Positions 54,089-62,656 of a DNA stretch of 64,000 nt are shown here, piece by piece (position 1 is the stretch's first letter; every line of letters starts with the position of its first letter). Under the pieces are notes generated by a model. It had not been told where the DNA came from and did no database searches. It saw nothing but the letters and a program-made list of their open reading frames with translations. The stretch lies in contig NZ_FNJI01000005.1 in NCBI RefSeq assembly GCF_900104445.1, positions 1 to 64,000 on the forward strand, written 5' to 3'. The position numbers and the translations under genes are program-made. The stretch comes from Desulforhopalus singaporensis (lineage in GTDB: Bacteria > Desulfobacterota > Desulfobulbia > Desulfobulbales > Desulfocapsaceae).

Positions 54089-55519
54089 TTATTTTTTAGA
54101 TTCCACGAATGCCCGCAGTTCCTGGTCAAGTTCGGAGCTGATCATTGACTCCGGACAGGCAGCCAGGATCTCCTTGTACTTGCGGTTGGCCCGGACGACA
54201 ACGTCGCTTTCGCCAGCTTTCTGCCAGTCGCTGAAGGAACTCCAGTCGGAGACCGCGGGCGTCCACATCGATCTGCATTTCTTAAGCGTGCTCGGGTGCA
54301 TAAGATAGCAGCCGCTCTGGCCCATCTCCTCGATGGCGCTTATATCGAAATCCTCGTCCTCTGTCGCCACCCCTTCCATTATGCGCATCAGTCGGCCGAT
54401 CATCTCCTGGTCGATTATGAATTTTTCATAACTGACCGTCATGATGGCATCGAGGGTTCCTATGCACTCGTTTATCATGTTCGTTCCTCCCAGCATCAGG
54501 GTGAACAGGTTCTGCATGGTTTCATATCCCGCCTGGCAATCGACTGTTTTTGCATCGGTAAGGCCAGCCATGGTGCGCGTCGGGATCTTGTACAGCTCTC
54601 TTCCCAGCTGCAGACCGACAATGTTTATCAGGTTCGATTCCGGAGACCCGGTGATGTACGCGCCATTTTTCATGTTCGGAACAGCCGAGGCTGGAGAGTA
54701 GATAAAAGGAGTGCCCGGATTTACCAGCTGGGTCAGCACAAGACCCGCTAGAATTTCCGCGTTCTGCATTATCACAGTCCCTATCGGGTTTATCGGGGCG
54801 GTAACGCCGCTCATGGCGCAGGTGAGGGCCATGGCTACCTGGTTTCTCCTTGCATAACCGATCAGGGTGTCGCAGGACTCCGGAGCGTATTTCAGCGGGC
54901 TGAGGGCGCAGACGGAAGTGCCTATCGCCGGATGATCATCAAGATAGTCCCTGCCCATCGCCATCTCCACCATGGTGAATATATCCTCTGTCTGCCGACG
55001 GTTATCGACAGGATATGACATCAAGGGCTTATCGGTATGTTGCAGCAGTTTGTGGGTAACCACAAGATGCTTTACTAAAGAATCGGCGTCACTGGGGTCT
55101 ACCGGTACCTGTCCTATGACATTGCAAACGTCACTCGCCTGTCCCAGTTTGTAAAGGTTTGCCAGATCCTCTGTGGTACTCCTCCGCCTGCCGTTTTCTA
55201 TATCCTGGATGTTGACCGGACCGTGATTGAGCATCACGTGGACTCTGCTCTGCTCGGGACCGACCTCAATGTTGTTGTCGGGGTTCCTGGCGTGCCAGGT
55301 GAACTGTTGCGGTACATTTCTAAGCGCATTTTCCACCATTTCCGGAGGGATGAGCACTGTCCCGTTTTCAACGGTTGCGCCATTGTCGCGGAAAATTGCA
55401 AGGGCTTCCTGGAGATGGAAGGCGACCCCGGTCTTTGCTAAAACCCTGAGAGTCTGTTCGTGGATCCGGTGTAGATCTTCCTTCGCGACTATTTTCAGCG
55501 GTGGTGACTGCAACATCAT
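54089..55519 (-). CDS. MttB-family (non-pyrrolysine) methyltransferase
   Basis: A 476-residue protein of the trimethylamine methyltransferase (MttB/MtgB) superfamily. It is read without any internal TAG, so it belongs to the non-pyrrolysine branch that demethylates quaternary amines such as glycine betaine or related compounds and passes the methyl to a corrinoid protein. Family segments are HEQTLRVLAKTGVAFH, VMLNHGPVNIQDIENGRRRSTTEDL, LTCAMSGVTAPINPIGTVIMQNAEILAG and GGTNMINECIGTLDAIM. GAGGAG before ATG 55519 sets the start; ATG 55516 is equivalent. No corrinoid protein or MtgA-type partner is adjacent. The substrate is not determinable. Confidence 0.88.
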   Translation of the reverse strand: MMLQSPPLKIVAKEDLHRIHEQTLRVLAKTGVAFHLQEALAIFRDNGATVENGTVLIPPEMVENALRNVPQQFTWHARNPDNNIEVGPEQSRVHVMLNHGPVNIQDIENGRRRSTTEDLANLYKLGQASDVCNVIGQVPVDPSDADSLVKHLVVTHKLLQHTDKPLMSYPVDNRRQTEDIFTMVEMAMGRDYLDDHPAIGTSVCALSPLKYAPESCDTLIGYARRNQVAMALTCAMSGVTAPINPIGTVIMQNAEILAGLVLTQLVNPGTPFIYSPASAVPNMKNGAYITGSPESNLINIVGLQLGRELYKIPTRTMAGLTDAKTVDCQAGYETMQNLFTLMLGGTNMINECIGTLDAIMTVSYEKFIIDQEMIGRLMRIMEGVATEDEDFDISAIEEMGQSGCYLMHPSTLKKCRSMWTPAVSDWSSFSDWQKAGESDVVVRANRKYKEILAACPESMISSELDQELRAFVESKK

Positions 55520-55901
55520 GGCTATTATCTCCTCTTTACCCGTTAACGGATTGTGTGTTAGAAAAATCGGCCCGGCAACAGCTGCACTACTGCTTCGCTT
55601 GTCTCCGGCCATATCTCAAACCGACGCTTCCCTGGTGTTGGTTTAGCAAATTGTATGCCATGTAAGGTCGACCTGGTGGGGGGAATTCCCGCCCAATTGC
55701 AGGGGGATGACACAGCAGGCCTAGAAGTCGGCCGACTATGGCTGAGCCTTGGAAGAAGAAGTGTTACAGGGTTGTAACTTACAAAGGTGTAACGGAGGGT
55801 GTCACCATGGAGGTCGTGGACACAGGGATTGTCTCTGCAGCACGCTCTCTGTCACCAAAGATGGGACTTGGGGGGCGCCAGACCAGAAGCAGATGTAGGC
55901 A
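55520..55901. other. Intergenic region upstream of the MttB-type gene
   Basis: 382 bases between two minus-strand genes. A tandem pair of palindromes at 55763-55793 is the main feature. No gene is seen. Confidence 0.45.
55763..55793. promoter_or_regulatory. Tandem palindromes with TGTAAC half-sites
   Basis: GTTACA-GGGT-TGTAAC (55763-55778) is perfect. It is followed without a gap by TTACA-AAGG-TGTAAC (55779-55793), whose 5-bp arms are perfect. Four half-sites at regular spacing, about 250 bp upstream of the MttB-type start, suggest two adjacent dimers of one regulator. Confidence 0.55.
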
Positions 55902-56495
55902 TCAGGTTGCTGGCTGGTCTGGTTCGGACTTGGCGCCAAAGGCGCAGGCTTCGATGTGGCTGGTGCTCACCCCGACAAAGGCGTTGTCGATCACCAGTTC
56001 GCTTTTCTGCCATTTTTCCCCTGTGCGGGTTATTTTCTGGACATTGGCCTGGGTGATGGGCACATAACGTTTTGACGACTTGGACTTGAAAAGGCCGTAA
56101 AATGTTCCGCGGATGTAGTAAAAACTGCCGCCCCATGCACGGGTTAATATTTGGACCGTGGACGTTTCTTCCTTGGTCTTCTGTTTCAGGGCAGCCGCTC
56201 GTACTTTTTCGGTCTGGCAACCGGTCTGGCCAAGAGAGTCGATGAACAGGATAATATCGACCAGCCGGATCTGGACCTTGGAAAATTCACCTATTTTAAC
56301 CCCGCCATCCAGAGATATCTTTGCCCTGTGGAGCAGCAACGCATCGTCGAAAGAACGTTCGGCCGGGTTTTTCCAATACATATTGGCACTGTTGAAGATG
56401 TCGATTGTTCGCATGGCTTTCGCGCCAACATCGACAAAACCGGTGTATATCTTGTTGGGGGTGTGCAGGGTGATCTCTCTTTGCTCTTCATTCAT
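55902..56495 (-). CDS. Protein of unknown function
   Basis: A 197-residue soluble protein that I cannot place with confidence. The N-terminal half (EITLHTPNKIYTGFVDVGAKAMRTIDIFNSANMYWKN, then LLLHRAKISLDGGVKIGEFSKVQIRLVDIIL) looks like a small beta-barrel with an R-(T/S)-D-x-x-N element. The second half is basic and strand-rich (SFYYIRGTFYGLFKSKSSKRYVPITQANVQKITRTGEK). No signal peptide or membrane segment is seen. AAGGA lies 8 bases before ATG 56495. It precedes no close partner; a PilZ-domain gene lies 85 bases upstream on the same strand, so a link to cyclic-di-GMP or surface functions is possible but unproven. Confidence 0.65.
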   Translation of the reverse strand: MNEEQREITLHTPNKIYTGFVDVGAKAMRTIDIFNSANMYWKNPAERSFDDALLLHRAKISLDGGVKIGEFSKVQIRLVDIILFIDSLGQTGCQTEKVRAAALKQKTKEETSTVQILTRAWGGSFYYIRGTFYGLFKSKSSKRYVPITQANVQKITRTGEKWQKSELVIDNAFVGVSTSHIEACAFGAKSEPDQPAT

Positions 56496-56580
56496 GGGCG
56501 GTGTCCTTGACGTGTCTAAGCCTTTAGGTATTGCATCTCTGTTTTAAAACGTGGCTCAAGCAGGTGGCAATAGGTGGTGC

Positions 56581-57012
56581 TCACAGTCGGTAGTTTTTTG
56601 AGGCAAGCAGCGCATCGATAGCTTTTTGGCACTCGGCGGGCAAATCTGAAAACATCAGGCCGATGCGGTGTCCGCCGCTTGCCGGCGAACAGTTTTTGAC
56701 AACACCTCTGGTAAGGATCTTTTCCGCTCCAAGAAAAAAACCAAGCGCTATTTTGGTGTCGGCGGGGATGTCAATATCGAGGAGCAGCGCCGCTCCCTTC
56801 AGGGACAGGTCGACAAGTTTACCTTTGTGCTCATTTTTCAGCGCGAGAACTTTGACCGGAATGTTCTTTTTTTCAAGCAGCAGCCCCAGTTCCTTAACCG
56901 TAAGCCTTGAATCCTTGCGCTTTCCCTGCGGGTTCTCCGGTTCAAAATCCCAGTCTATCTTCAGGTCATCAAGAGATGAAATGTCGTCCCAGTTTTTTTT
57001 CGTGTCAGCCAT
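56581..57012 (-). CDS. PilZ-domain protein
   Basis: A 143-residue protein. Residues ~30-140 form a PilZ-like domain: RKDSRL stands for the RxxxR cyclic-di-GMP loop in weakened form, and LVDLSLKGAALLL gives the (D/N)xSxxG element. HRIGLMFSDL near the C-terminus is the usual final strand. The N-terminus is an acidic tail (NWDDISSLDDLKIDWDFEPEN). The RxxxR is not exact, so nucleotide binding is uncertain. It is possibly co-transcribed with the unknown gene at 55902-56495. Confidence 0.75.
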   Translation of the reverse strand: MADTKKNWDDISSLDDLKIDWDFEPENPQGKRKDSRLTVKELGLLLEKKNIPVKVLALKNEHKGKLVDLSLKGAALLLDIDIPADTKIALGFFLGAEKILTRGVVKNCSPASGGHRIGLMFSDLPAECQKAIDALLASKNYRL

Positions 57013-57207
57013 GGCAACCTGTGTAACCGATTATCTGTACAAGAGTGTGGAAAAATGGCAATAATCTGCCCTGTCTGTATTAGGATAAAGGCCGCGGCTT
57101 GTAAGGTCAAGGAATAAAGGTTCTATTGTTGCTGCTGCTGCTCCAGCTGGTTATACTTGTCAGTGCGTCGGCAGGTGAAAAAAGAACAAGAGACGACAAG
57201 GTCCTGG

Positions 57208-57236
57208 AAAAAAGGATCACCTCGCGCCGTGCGAGG
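57208..57236 (-). terminator. Terminator of the psp operon
   Basis: On the minus strand, CCTCGC-ACGGC-GCGAGG forms a 6-bp GC stem that reaches the pspC stop codon and is followed six bases later by a run of T (the A-run at 57208-57213). Confidence 0.75.
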
Positions 57237-57609
57237 AGTTGAAGCGTTTTTCCCAGTCGTATTCTTTCGCCGTCACCTCCGCTTCCATTCTCCTGATCCT
57301 GCGCTCGAGCTGGTCGAACTTCTTTTTCAGTCTCATGGCGGCGGTTCTGGGAGAAGAGACATATTGGTCGTAGAAAACCTGTTCTTCCTCGCTTTCAAGG
57401 GGTTGGACGGGGGTGGGCTTCATGAAGAAAGCCGCAACCAGGTAAACGCCTATAACCGGCCAGAAACCGCTGAATATGAACACGGTTACAAGGATCACCC
57501 GGATCCAGAATACCTTGAAGTCGAAATATTCCGCTATACCTTTGCATACCCCGAGAAAAATCCCGTCCCGGGCACGGTAGATTCCTTTCTGTTCGCTATA
57601 TCTGTTCAT
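57217..57609 (-). CDS. pspC: PspC-domain membrane protein
   Basis: A 130-residue phage-shock protein C. The PspC domain has the GIYRARDGIFLGVCKGIAEYFDF N-terminal signature and one or two membrane helices (VFWIRVILVTVFIFSGFWPVIGVYLVAAFF). A C-terminal coiled coil follows (AAMRLKKKFDQLERRIRRMEAEV). PspC senses inner-membrane stress with PspB and draws PspA away from PspF. ATG 57609 overlaps the end of pspB by 14 bases, showing translational coupling. Confidence 0.92.
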   Translation of the reverse strand: MNRYSEQKGIYRARDGIFLGVCKGIAEYFDFKVFWIRVILVTVFIFSGFWPVIGVYLVAAFFMKPTPVQPLESEEEQVFYDQYVSSPRTAAMRLKKKFDQLERRIRRMEAEVTAKEYDWEKRFNSSHGAR

Positions 57610-57847
57610 CGTTTCTTTTTCCTCTGGCGTTGTCGGCAAGGATTGTTTCAAGAGCTTCCACACGCTCCTCCAGCCGATCGAGTCCTTTGTAGATTTCCTG
57701 GATGATTTCCGCTTCTTCCCTGTCGCCTGCGCTGGAGGAGCTGTGTCTGCTGCGTGCCTTGATAATGATCAGTATCGTGCCGCAGATAAGGGCGGCCAGG
57801 GCGATGATCGAGCCGAAAACTATCGAGACTATAATGATATTAAGCAT
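57596..57847 (-). CDS. pspB: PspB-like envelope stress protein
   Basis: An 83-residue inner-membrane protein with one N-terminal helix (IIIVSIVFGSIIALAALICGTILIIIKA) and a short cytosolic helix (EIIQEIYKGLDRLEERVEALETIL). This is the pattern of PspB. Gene order pspA-pspB-pspC and the overlap with pspC confirm the call, although the sequence is more diverged than PspA or PspC. It should act with PspC to relay membrane stress. Confidence 0.88.
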   Translation of the reverse strand: MLNIIIVSIVFGSIIALAALICGTILIIIKARSRHSSSSAGDREEAEIIQEIYKGLDRLEERVEALETILADNARGKRNDEQI

Positions 57848-57877
57848 GCAGGAATTCTCCGGAAGATGTAATTGATA

Positions 57878-58555
57878 TTATTTGTCATCAATGTCGTTAC
57901 TGTATTGAGCCTTCTTGAGTTTGGCAAGTTCGCTTTCTATTTCATCATCGTCCTTGAGCGTGGCGAATTCGTCTCTCGGGTCAGATTTTCCTGCCATGTT
58001 GACAAGGTCCGCCTCCGCTTCCATCTGCTCAATCCTGCTTTCGAGCCTGTCGAAGCGGGCCATGGTGTCACCACTGTTTGAACGGCGGATTTCCTCCTGG
58101 GCTCTTTTCTTGCCGACGGCCCTTTTCTGGCGCTGGATCAGAAGCCGTTTTTTTTCTTTTGCGCCGGTGAGTTTGTTCTCAAGCTCTTCTATGTCTTCCT
58201 GATACCTCTGTACCAGGCCGTTGTATTCGGCTATTTCGTTTTCCAGGCCGTCAGCGGCTTCGGTAAATTTTCTTTTTTCAAAGAGCGCTTCCCGTGCCAG
58301 ATCGTCGCGTCCCTTGCGCACTGCGAGCGCGGCCCGCTCTGCCCAGAGCGCGATTTTGGAGTTCAGCTGGTCGAATCGTCTCTCAAGTTTTTTCCTGCCG
58401 GCTATGACGCCTGCGCAGGAAGATTTGAGTTCGATCAGGGTGTCCTCCATCTCATGAATCATGAGCTTGATCATCTTTTCAGGATCTTCGGCCTTGTCCA
58501 GCATCGAGTTGATATTGGCGCTTACTATGTCTCTGAACCGCGTAAAAATTCCCAT
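57878..58555 (-). CDS. pspA: Phage shock protein A
   Basis: A 225-residue PspA/IM30 protein. It has the amphipathic N-terminal helix MGIFTRFRDIVSANINSMLD, then PEKMIKLMIHEMEDTLIELK, and long coiled coils (LENEIAEYNGLVQRYQEDIEELENKL; FDRLESRIEQMEAEADLV). PspA forms membrane-bound ESCRT-III-like assemblies under proton-leak stress and, when free, inhibits PspF. AGGAGG lies before ATG 58555. The promoter at 58596-58611 faces the divergent pspF. Confidence 0.95.
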   Translation of the reverse strand: MGIFTRFRDIVSANINSMLDKAEDPEKMIKLMIHEMEDTLIELKSSCAGVIAGRKKLERRFDQLNSKIALWAERAALAVRKGRDDLAREALFEKRKFTEAADGLENEIAEYNGLVQRYQEDIEELENKLTGAKEKKRLLIQRQKRAVGKKRAQEEIRRSNSGDTMARFDRLESRIEQMEAEADLVNMAGKSDPRDEFATLKDDDEIESELAKLKKAQYSNDIDDK

Positions 58556-58595
58556 GGTATCCTCCTGGTCTGTTGTTATTGTTTGGGGAAATATA

Positions 58596-58611
58596 TACAT
58601 AAAGTGTGCCA
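58596..58611 (-). promoter_or_regulatory. Sigma-54 promoter of the psp operon
   Basis: On the minus strand TGGCACA-CTTT-ATGTA has a perfect -24 element (TGGCAC) and a degenerate -12 element (TTGCW expected), 41-56 bp before the pspA start. PspF, a sigma-54 activator, is encoded divergently next to it. Confidence 0.7.
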
Positions 58612-58756
58612 TATGTTAGGAGTTGTTGAAAATAATATAATTTCAGCTGGTTACGTTCTTGACTTCATCAAGAGGCTGGTGTAGTTTTTATAGAGATAGA
58701 GGTGTTTTTGACCGAAAAACGGATGATATGCCCAAATTATGGGATTGGAGTGCGAT

Positions 58757-59764
58757 ATGAATGACGGGGAAGCGTTGGGGCAGTCGGAATCGTTTCTTGA
58801 TTTTCAGGAAAAATTATCCAGGGTCGCCCCGGTTGACCGTTCAGTTCTGCTTCTTGGCGAACGCGGGACCGGAAAAGAGCTGGCGGCCCGCCGTCTGCAT
58901 TATCTGTCTAACAGGTGGCAGAAACCTTTTGTAACCCTCAATTGCGCCACGCTCGCGCCGACCCTCATCGAGTCGGAGCTGTTCGGCCATGACAAGGGAG
59001 CCTTCACCGGTGCTGAAAAGCAGAAAACCGGACGTTTTGAGATGGCGCACGGCGGTACCCTGTTTCTTGATGAAATCGGTTCGATCCCGCTGATTGTGCA
59101 GGAAAAGATCCTGAGAGTGGTTGAATACAGTTTTTTCGAGCGGGTCGGCAGCTCGCATGGCATCGAGGTCGATGTCAGGATCGTCGGGGCCACCAACGAA
59201 GATCTCCCTGCTCTCGTATCCCGGGGCAGGTTTAAAAGAGATCTTCTGGACCGCCTCTCTTTTGAGGTAATTTTTCTGCCGCCGCTCAGACACAGAAAAG
59301 AGGATATAATGGTTCTGGCCAACCATTTTGCGGCGCGGATGTCGTTTGAACTCGGATTGACCGGAGAGGTGGTCTTCAGTACGCCGGCCGTACAGGCGCT
59401 AACCGGTTATCGCTGGCCGGGAAATATCCGTGAATTAAAAAATGTCGTGGAGCGGGCGGTATACAGGGCGGCGGGCGACGTCATCGACGAGGTTGTTTTT
59501 GATCCTTTTGCAAATCCCTATCCCCAGGCCGAACAACTGGAGGAAAACGGCAACCCGGCAGAGGATGACAGTGTCGCCGCAACAACCAACGGCCCTTTTG
59601 CCGGATCTCTGGCTGAGGCCGTGGCAGAATTCGAGCTCGACCTTATCAGGAAGAGTCTTGAAAGAGCCAGGTACAACCGGAAAAAAGCCGCCTCCGCGCT
59701 GGGACTCAGTTACGATCAGTTCCGGGGAAAGTTGCGAAAATACGGCGACAGACTTTTCCCGTAA
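58757..59764 (+). CDS. pspF: PspF sigma-54 activator
   Basis: A 335-residue activator that is an AAA+ domain with a C-terminal Fis-type helix-turn-helix ([24 protein letters not shown]) and no sensory domain, as in PspF. Walker A is [10 protein letters not shown] with the PspF-typical Arg; the sigma-54 loop is KGAFTGAEK; and [10 protein letters not shown] is Walker B. ATG 58757 is preferred over ATG 58739 because GGAG lies at a good distance and the N-terminus then matches PspF. It is divergent from pspA, the standard arrangement. Confidence 0.93.
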   Translation: MNDGEALGQSESFLDFQEKLSRVAPVDRSVLLLGERGTGKELAARRLHYLSNRWQKPFVTLNCATLAPTLIESELFGHDKGAFTGAEKQKTGRFEMAHGGTLFLDEIGSIPLIVQEKILRVVEYSFFERVGSSHGIEVDVRIVGATNEDLPALVSRGRFKRDLLDRLSFEVIFLPPLRHRKEDIMVLANHFAARMSFELGLTGEVVFSTPAVQALTGYRWPGNIRELKNVVERAVYRAAGDVIDEVVFDPFANPYPQAEQLEENGNPAEDDSVAATTNGPFAGSLAEAVAEFELDLIRKSLERARYNRKKAASALGLSYDQFRGKLRKYGDRLFP

Positions 59765-59786
59765 AGGTGTTATTTGCTGCTATTCA

Positions 59787-60653
59787 TCATTTTTTATCCA
59801 TCATCTTGCTGGCTTCCGCGTACATTTCATCCACCAGCGGATCAACGCCGGTGAACAGCTTGAACGCTGCGGCTCCCTGATAGACCAGCATGCCAAGCCC
59901 CGGAAGGATCCCGGCACCTCTTTTTTCGGCTTCTTTCAGCAGCCTGGTGAGGCGCGGGTTGTAGACGATGTCGGCAACAACATGGCGGGAGGTGATAAAC
60001 GACGGATCGAGCGGCAGGGAACTCACGTCGGGATACATGCCGAGGCTGGTGCAGTTGATGATCACATCACTTTCAGCTATGGCTTTTTTCTGTGCGGTCG
60101 GGGAGTAAAGGACAGGTTCTGAACAGTTGGTGACCCTGCTGTTTATTCTGTCAGCCAGGGCGGCAGCTTTTTCCAGGGTGCGGTTGCATATGTATATTTT
60201 TGCGGCCCGCCGATGGGCAAGGGTCATGCAGATCGCTTTTGCCGCACCACCAGCTCCCACAACGAAGAACCGGCGGTTTTCCACCTGGGTACGGCTTTCC
60301 TCTTCAAGGGATGTGATGAATCCCAGACCGTCGGTATTGTATCCTTTGGCCCTGCCTGCCGTAAAACAGATCGTGTTGACCGCACCGATATTCTCCGCCA
60401 CGGGGTCCAGCTCGTCGAGATACTTCATCACATTGACTTTGTGGGGAATTGTCACGTTGCAGCCCGCCACGTTCATTTTGCTGAGCCCGGTGAACACGGC
60501 CCCGAGATCCTCCTCCGATACCTCGATCGGAAGATAGCAGTAATCCATTCCGAGCATCTGGTAAACCCGGTTGTGCATTGGCGGCGAGACCGAATGTCCC
60601 AGAGGGGTTCCGAGAAGGGCGACGAGTCTGGTGGTAACTGTTGGTGGATTCAT
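59787..60653 (-). CDS. aroE: Shikimate dehydrogenase
   Basis: A 288-residue NADP-dependent enzyme reducing 3-dehydroshikimate to shikimate in aromatic amino acid synthesis. The substrate site has LGTPLGHSVSPPMHN and NVTIPHKVNVMKYLDELDP with the catalytic lysine, and GYNTDGLGF holds the catalytic Asp. VVGAGGAAKAI is the nucleotide loop and NRTLEKA the NADP-binding Arg segment. PGLGMLVYQGAAAFKLFTG closes the fold. ATG 60653 fits the family N-terminus. It is convergent with pspF, 22 bases apart, and shows no functional link to it. Confidence 0.95.
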   Translation of the reverse strand: MNPPTVTTRLVALLGTPLGHSVSPPMHNRVYQMLGMDYCYLPIEVSEEDLGAVFTGLSKMNVAGCNVTIPHKVNVMKYLDELDPVAENIGAVNTICFTAGRAKGYNTDGLGFITSLEEESRTQVENRRFFVVGAGGAAKAICMTLAHRRAAKIYICNRTLEKAAALADRINSRVTNCSEPVLYSPTAQKKAIAESDVIINCTSLGMYPDVSSLPLDPSFITSRHVVADIVYNPRLTRLLKEAEKRGAGILPGLGMLVYQGAAAFKLFTGVDPLVDEMYAEASKMMDKK

Positions 60654-60877
60654 TGGTTCTCTTGTTTGAAATGAAAAGGGCGTCGTAGTGGATTGATCAG
60701 CAGGACAGTGAATGTACCATGTCCGCATGACCGCGGCAACCTCATTGAACAGACCGGTTGTACGGGAGTGCAGTCCATATTAGTGTAAAGTGTCACAATA
60801 TGGTAATTGTAAATGATCCTCAGATATCGTAATCTCTTTTTCGAATTGATTTCGCTAAACTCAGTGAAGGAGGACGC

Positions 60878-62656
60878 ATGAATTACCCGGTATGGTATCT
60901 GCCGCAAACCGGTGGCGGATTGTTGATAGCCCTGATCGCTGTTTTGCATGTTTTTGTTTCTCATTTCGCCGTAGGGGGAGGGTTGTATCTGATCTACTCG
61001 GAGAGGAAGGGACTCAAGGAAAACAGTCGGGCCATTCTTGATTTCACCGCGAAACACGCGCGGTTCTTCCTGCTCATCACCATGGTCTTCGGATCGATTA
61101 CGGGGGTGGGGATCTGGTTTATTATCGCTCTGGTAAATCCTGCGGCGACCTCGCTTTTGATCCACAATTTTGTGTTTGGCTGGGCTGCGGAGTGGGTCTT
61201 TTTTGTGGTGGAGATCGCCGCCGCCTTTGTCTACTACTACATGTTCGGCCGCATGGATCCGGCCACCCACCAGCTTGTCGGCTGGCTCTATTTTATCGCC
61301 GCCTGGCTGTCCCTGTTCTTGATCAACGGCATCATCGGGGTGATGCTGACCCCCGGCGAGTGGGCGGTTAACATGAATTTCTGGGTCGGTTTTTTTAACC
61401 CGAGCTTCTGGCCTTCCCTGTTCTTCCGTACATTTCTCGCAATACTGATCGCCGCATGCTACGGTTATTTTTCCGCGGCGTTTTATCAGGATGAGGATGT
61501 GAGCACGGAGATGACAGCGTTTTCGGCGAAATGGGGCCTGGCCTCCCTGGTCCTGGCAATCCCGTCCGGGTTGTGGTACCTGTCGGTCTTGCCGGAACCG
61601 GCGTACGCTCTTGTCGCCGGCAAGTCGCCGACCATTGCCATGGTGCTTCCCTGGGGGGTTGCTGGTGCCCTGGTCCTTGCTTTTGTCATGTTGGGAACCG
61701 GTGTCGCCCGGCCGAAAAAAAACCTGCGGCCGGCGGCCTTGCTCGCCCTTGTTTCGGCGCTGGCGGTGATGGGAAGCTTTGAATGGATAAGGGAGGCCGC
61801 AAGGCGGCCCTACGTTATCAACTCGGTCATGTTTTCCAACGGGATCATGGCAGACGAAGCTGAAAACATCAACAGGGATGGGTTTCTTCGCTCGGCACTT
61901 TTTGTGGAAAATAATGAGCTGACCCGGGACAACGTCCTCAGGGTCGGTGAAGAACTCTATATCAATCAGTGCTATGCCTGCCACACCAGGGATGGCGGCA
62001 GCAATGACATTGCCGGGCTGACCGAAAAGATGAGTTTTCGGGCGCTCAACAGCTATATAGGGCGCATCCACGAGGTAAGATATTTTATGCCGCCCTTTGT
62101 CGGCACAAAAATGGAACAAGAGGCGCTGGCGGCCTATATCACTGGAGGAATCCACGGCAGGGATTTCGAGCTTAGCCGGGAAACGGATTCGGGAAAAGCA
62201 CAGCAAACCGGCCCCGTGCTTTTTGAGGAAAACTGTTCTTCGTGCCATGAGCACGCGGACCTGAAAGCAGCGATGGAGGGGCTTGGGCAGGGGGAGATCG
62301 AAACGCTTCTTGGTTCCCTTGATGAAATTTCAGACGAGATGGTGCCGTTTGGCGGCTCCGAAGCGCAGCGCCGGCTGCTTGCCGGTTTTCTGGCGCAACC
62401 GGGAGACGGGGGGGAGCAGGCACCACCAGGGGCCGGCGATGATACGGGCCGCATGCTTTTTGAGAATAACTGCATGATCTGTCACCAGCAGGAAGAGCTC
62501 ATGTCAGCTGTAGAGGGACAGGGTGGTGAAGAACTGGTCCGGATGCTCAAAACCTTGGACGAGATCTCCGATGAGATGCAACCTTTTTCAGGTACGGACA
62601 AGGAGCAGCGGGCTCTGGCAAATTATCTGGAAAGTCTGAACCAGGGAGGTCAGTGA
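60878..62656 (+). CDS. CydA-like bd-superfamily subunit fused to c-type haem domains
   Basis: A 592-residue membrane protein. The N-terminal ~310 residues have about eight helices resembling the CydA core: LIALIAVLHVFVSHFAVGGG gives a haem-ligand histidine, and FGWAAEWVFFVVEIAAAF has the paired acidic residues of the haem b595/d site. The exported tail has three CxxCH motifs: CYACH (~366), CSSCH (~453) and CMICH (~532), the last two in a repeated domain (LDEISDEM occurs in both). The quinol-binding Q-loop looks replaced, which fits the cytochrome-c-fused OR-C branch of the bd superfamily. GAAGGAGG precedes ATG 60878. The stop overlaps the next gene by 4 bases. Confidence 0.87.
   Translation: MNYPVWYLPQTGGGLLIALIAVLHVFVSHFAVGGGLYLIYSERKGLKENSRAILDFTAKHARFFLLITMVFGSITGVGIWFIIALVNPAATSLLIHNFVFGWAAEWVFFVVEIAAAFVYYYMFGRMDPATHQLVGWLYFIAAWLSLFLINGIIGVMLTPGEWAVNMNFWVGFFNPSFWPSLFFRTFLAILIAACYGYFSAAFYQDEDVSTEMTAFSAKWGLASLVLAIPSGLWYLSVLPEPAYALVAGKSPTIAMVLPWGVAGALVLAFVMLGTGVARPKKNLRPAALLALVSALAVMGSFEWIREAARRPYVINSVMFSNGIMADEAENINRDGFLRSALFVENNELTRDNVLRVGEELYINQCYACHTRDGGSNDIAGLTEKMSFRALNSYIGRIHEVRYFMPPFVGTKMEQEALAAYITGGIHGRDFELSRETDSGKAQQTGPVLFEENCSSCHEHADLKAAMEGLGQGEIETLLGSLDEISDEMVPFGGSEAQRRLLAGFLAQPGDGGEQAPPGAGDDTGRMLFENNCMICHQQEELMSAVEGQGGEELVRMLKTLDEISDEMQPFSGTDKEQRALANYLESLNQGGQ

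Noticed and set aside
54089-55519. Pyrrolysine in the MttB-family protein
   Set aside because: The frame is full length with no internal TAG; it is a non-pyrrolysine homologue, so it does not support amber decoding in this genome.
60650-62254. A 534-codon open frame on the minus strand
   Set aside because: It is antisense to the fused cytochrome gene; its composition is rich in His, Gln and Arg, as expected of a shadow frame.
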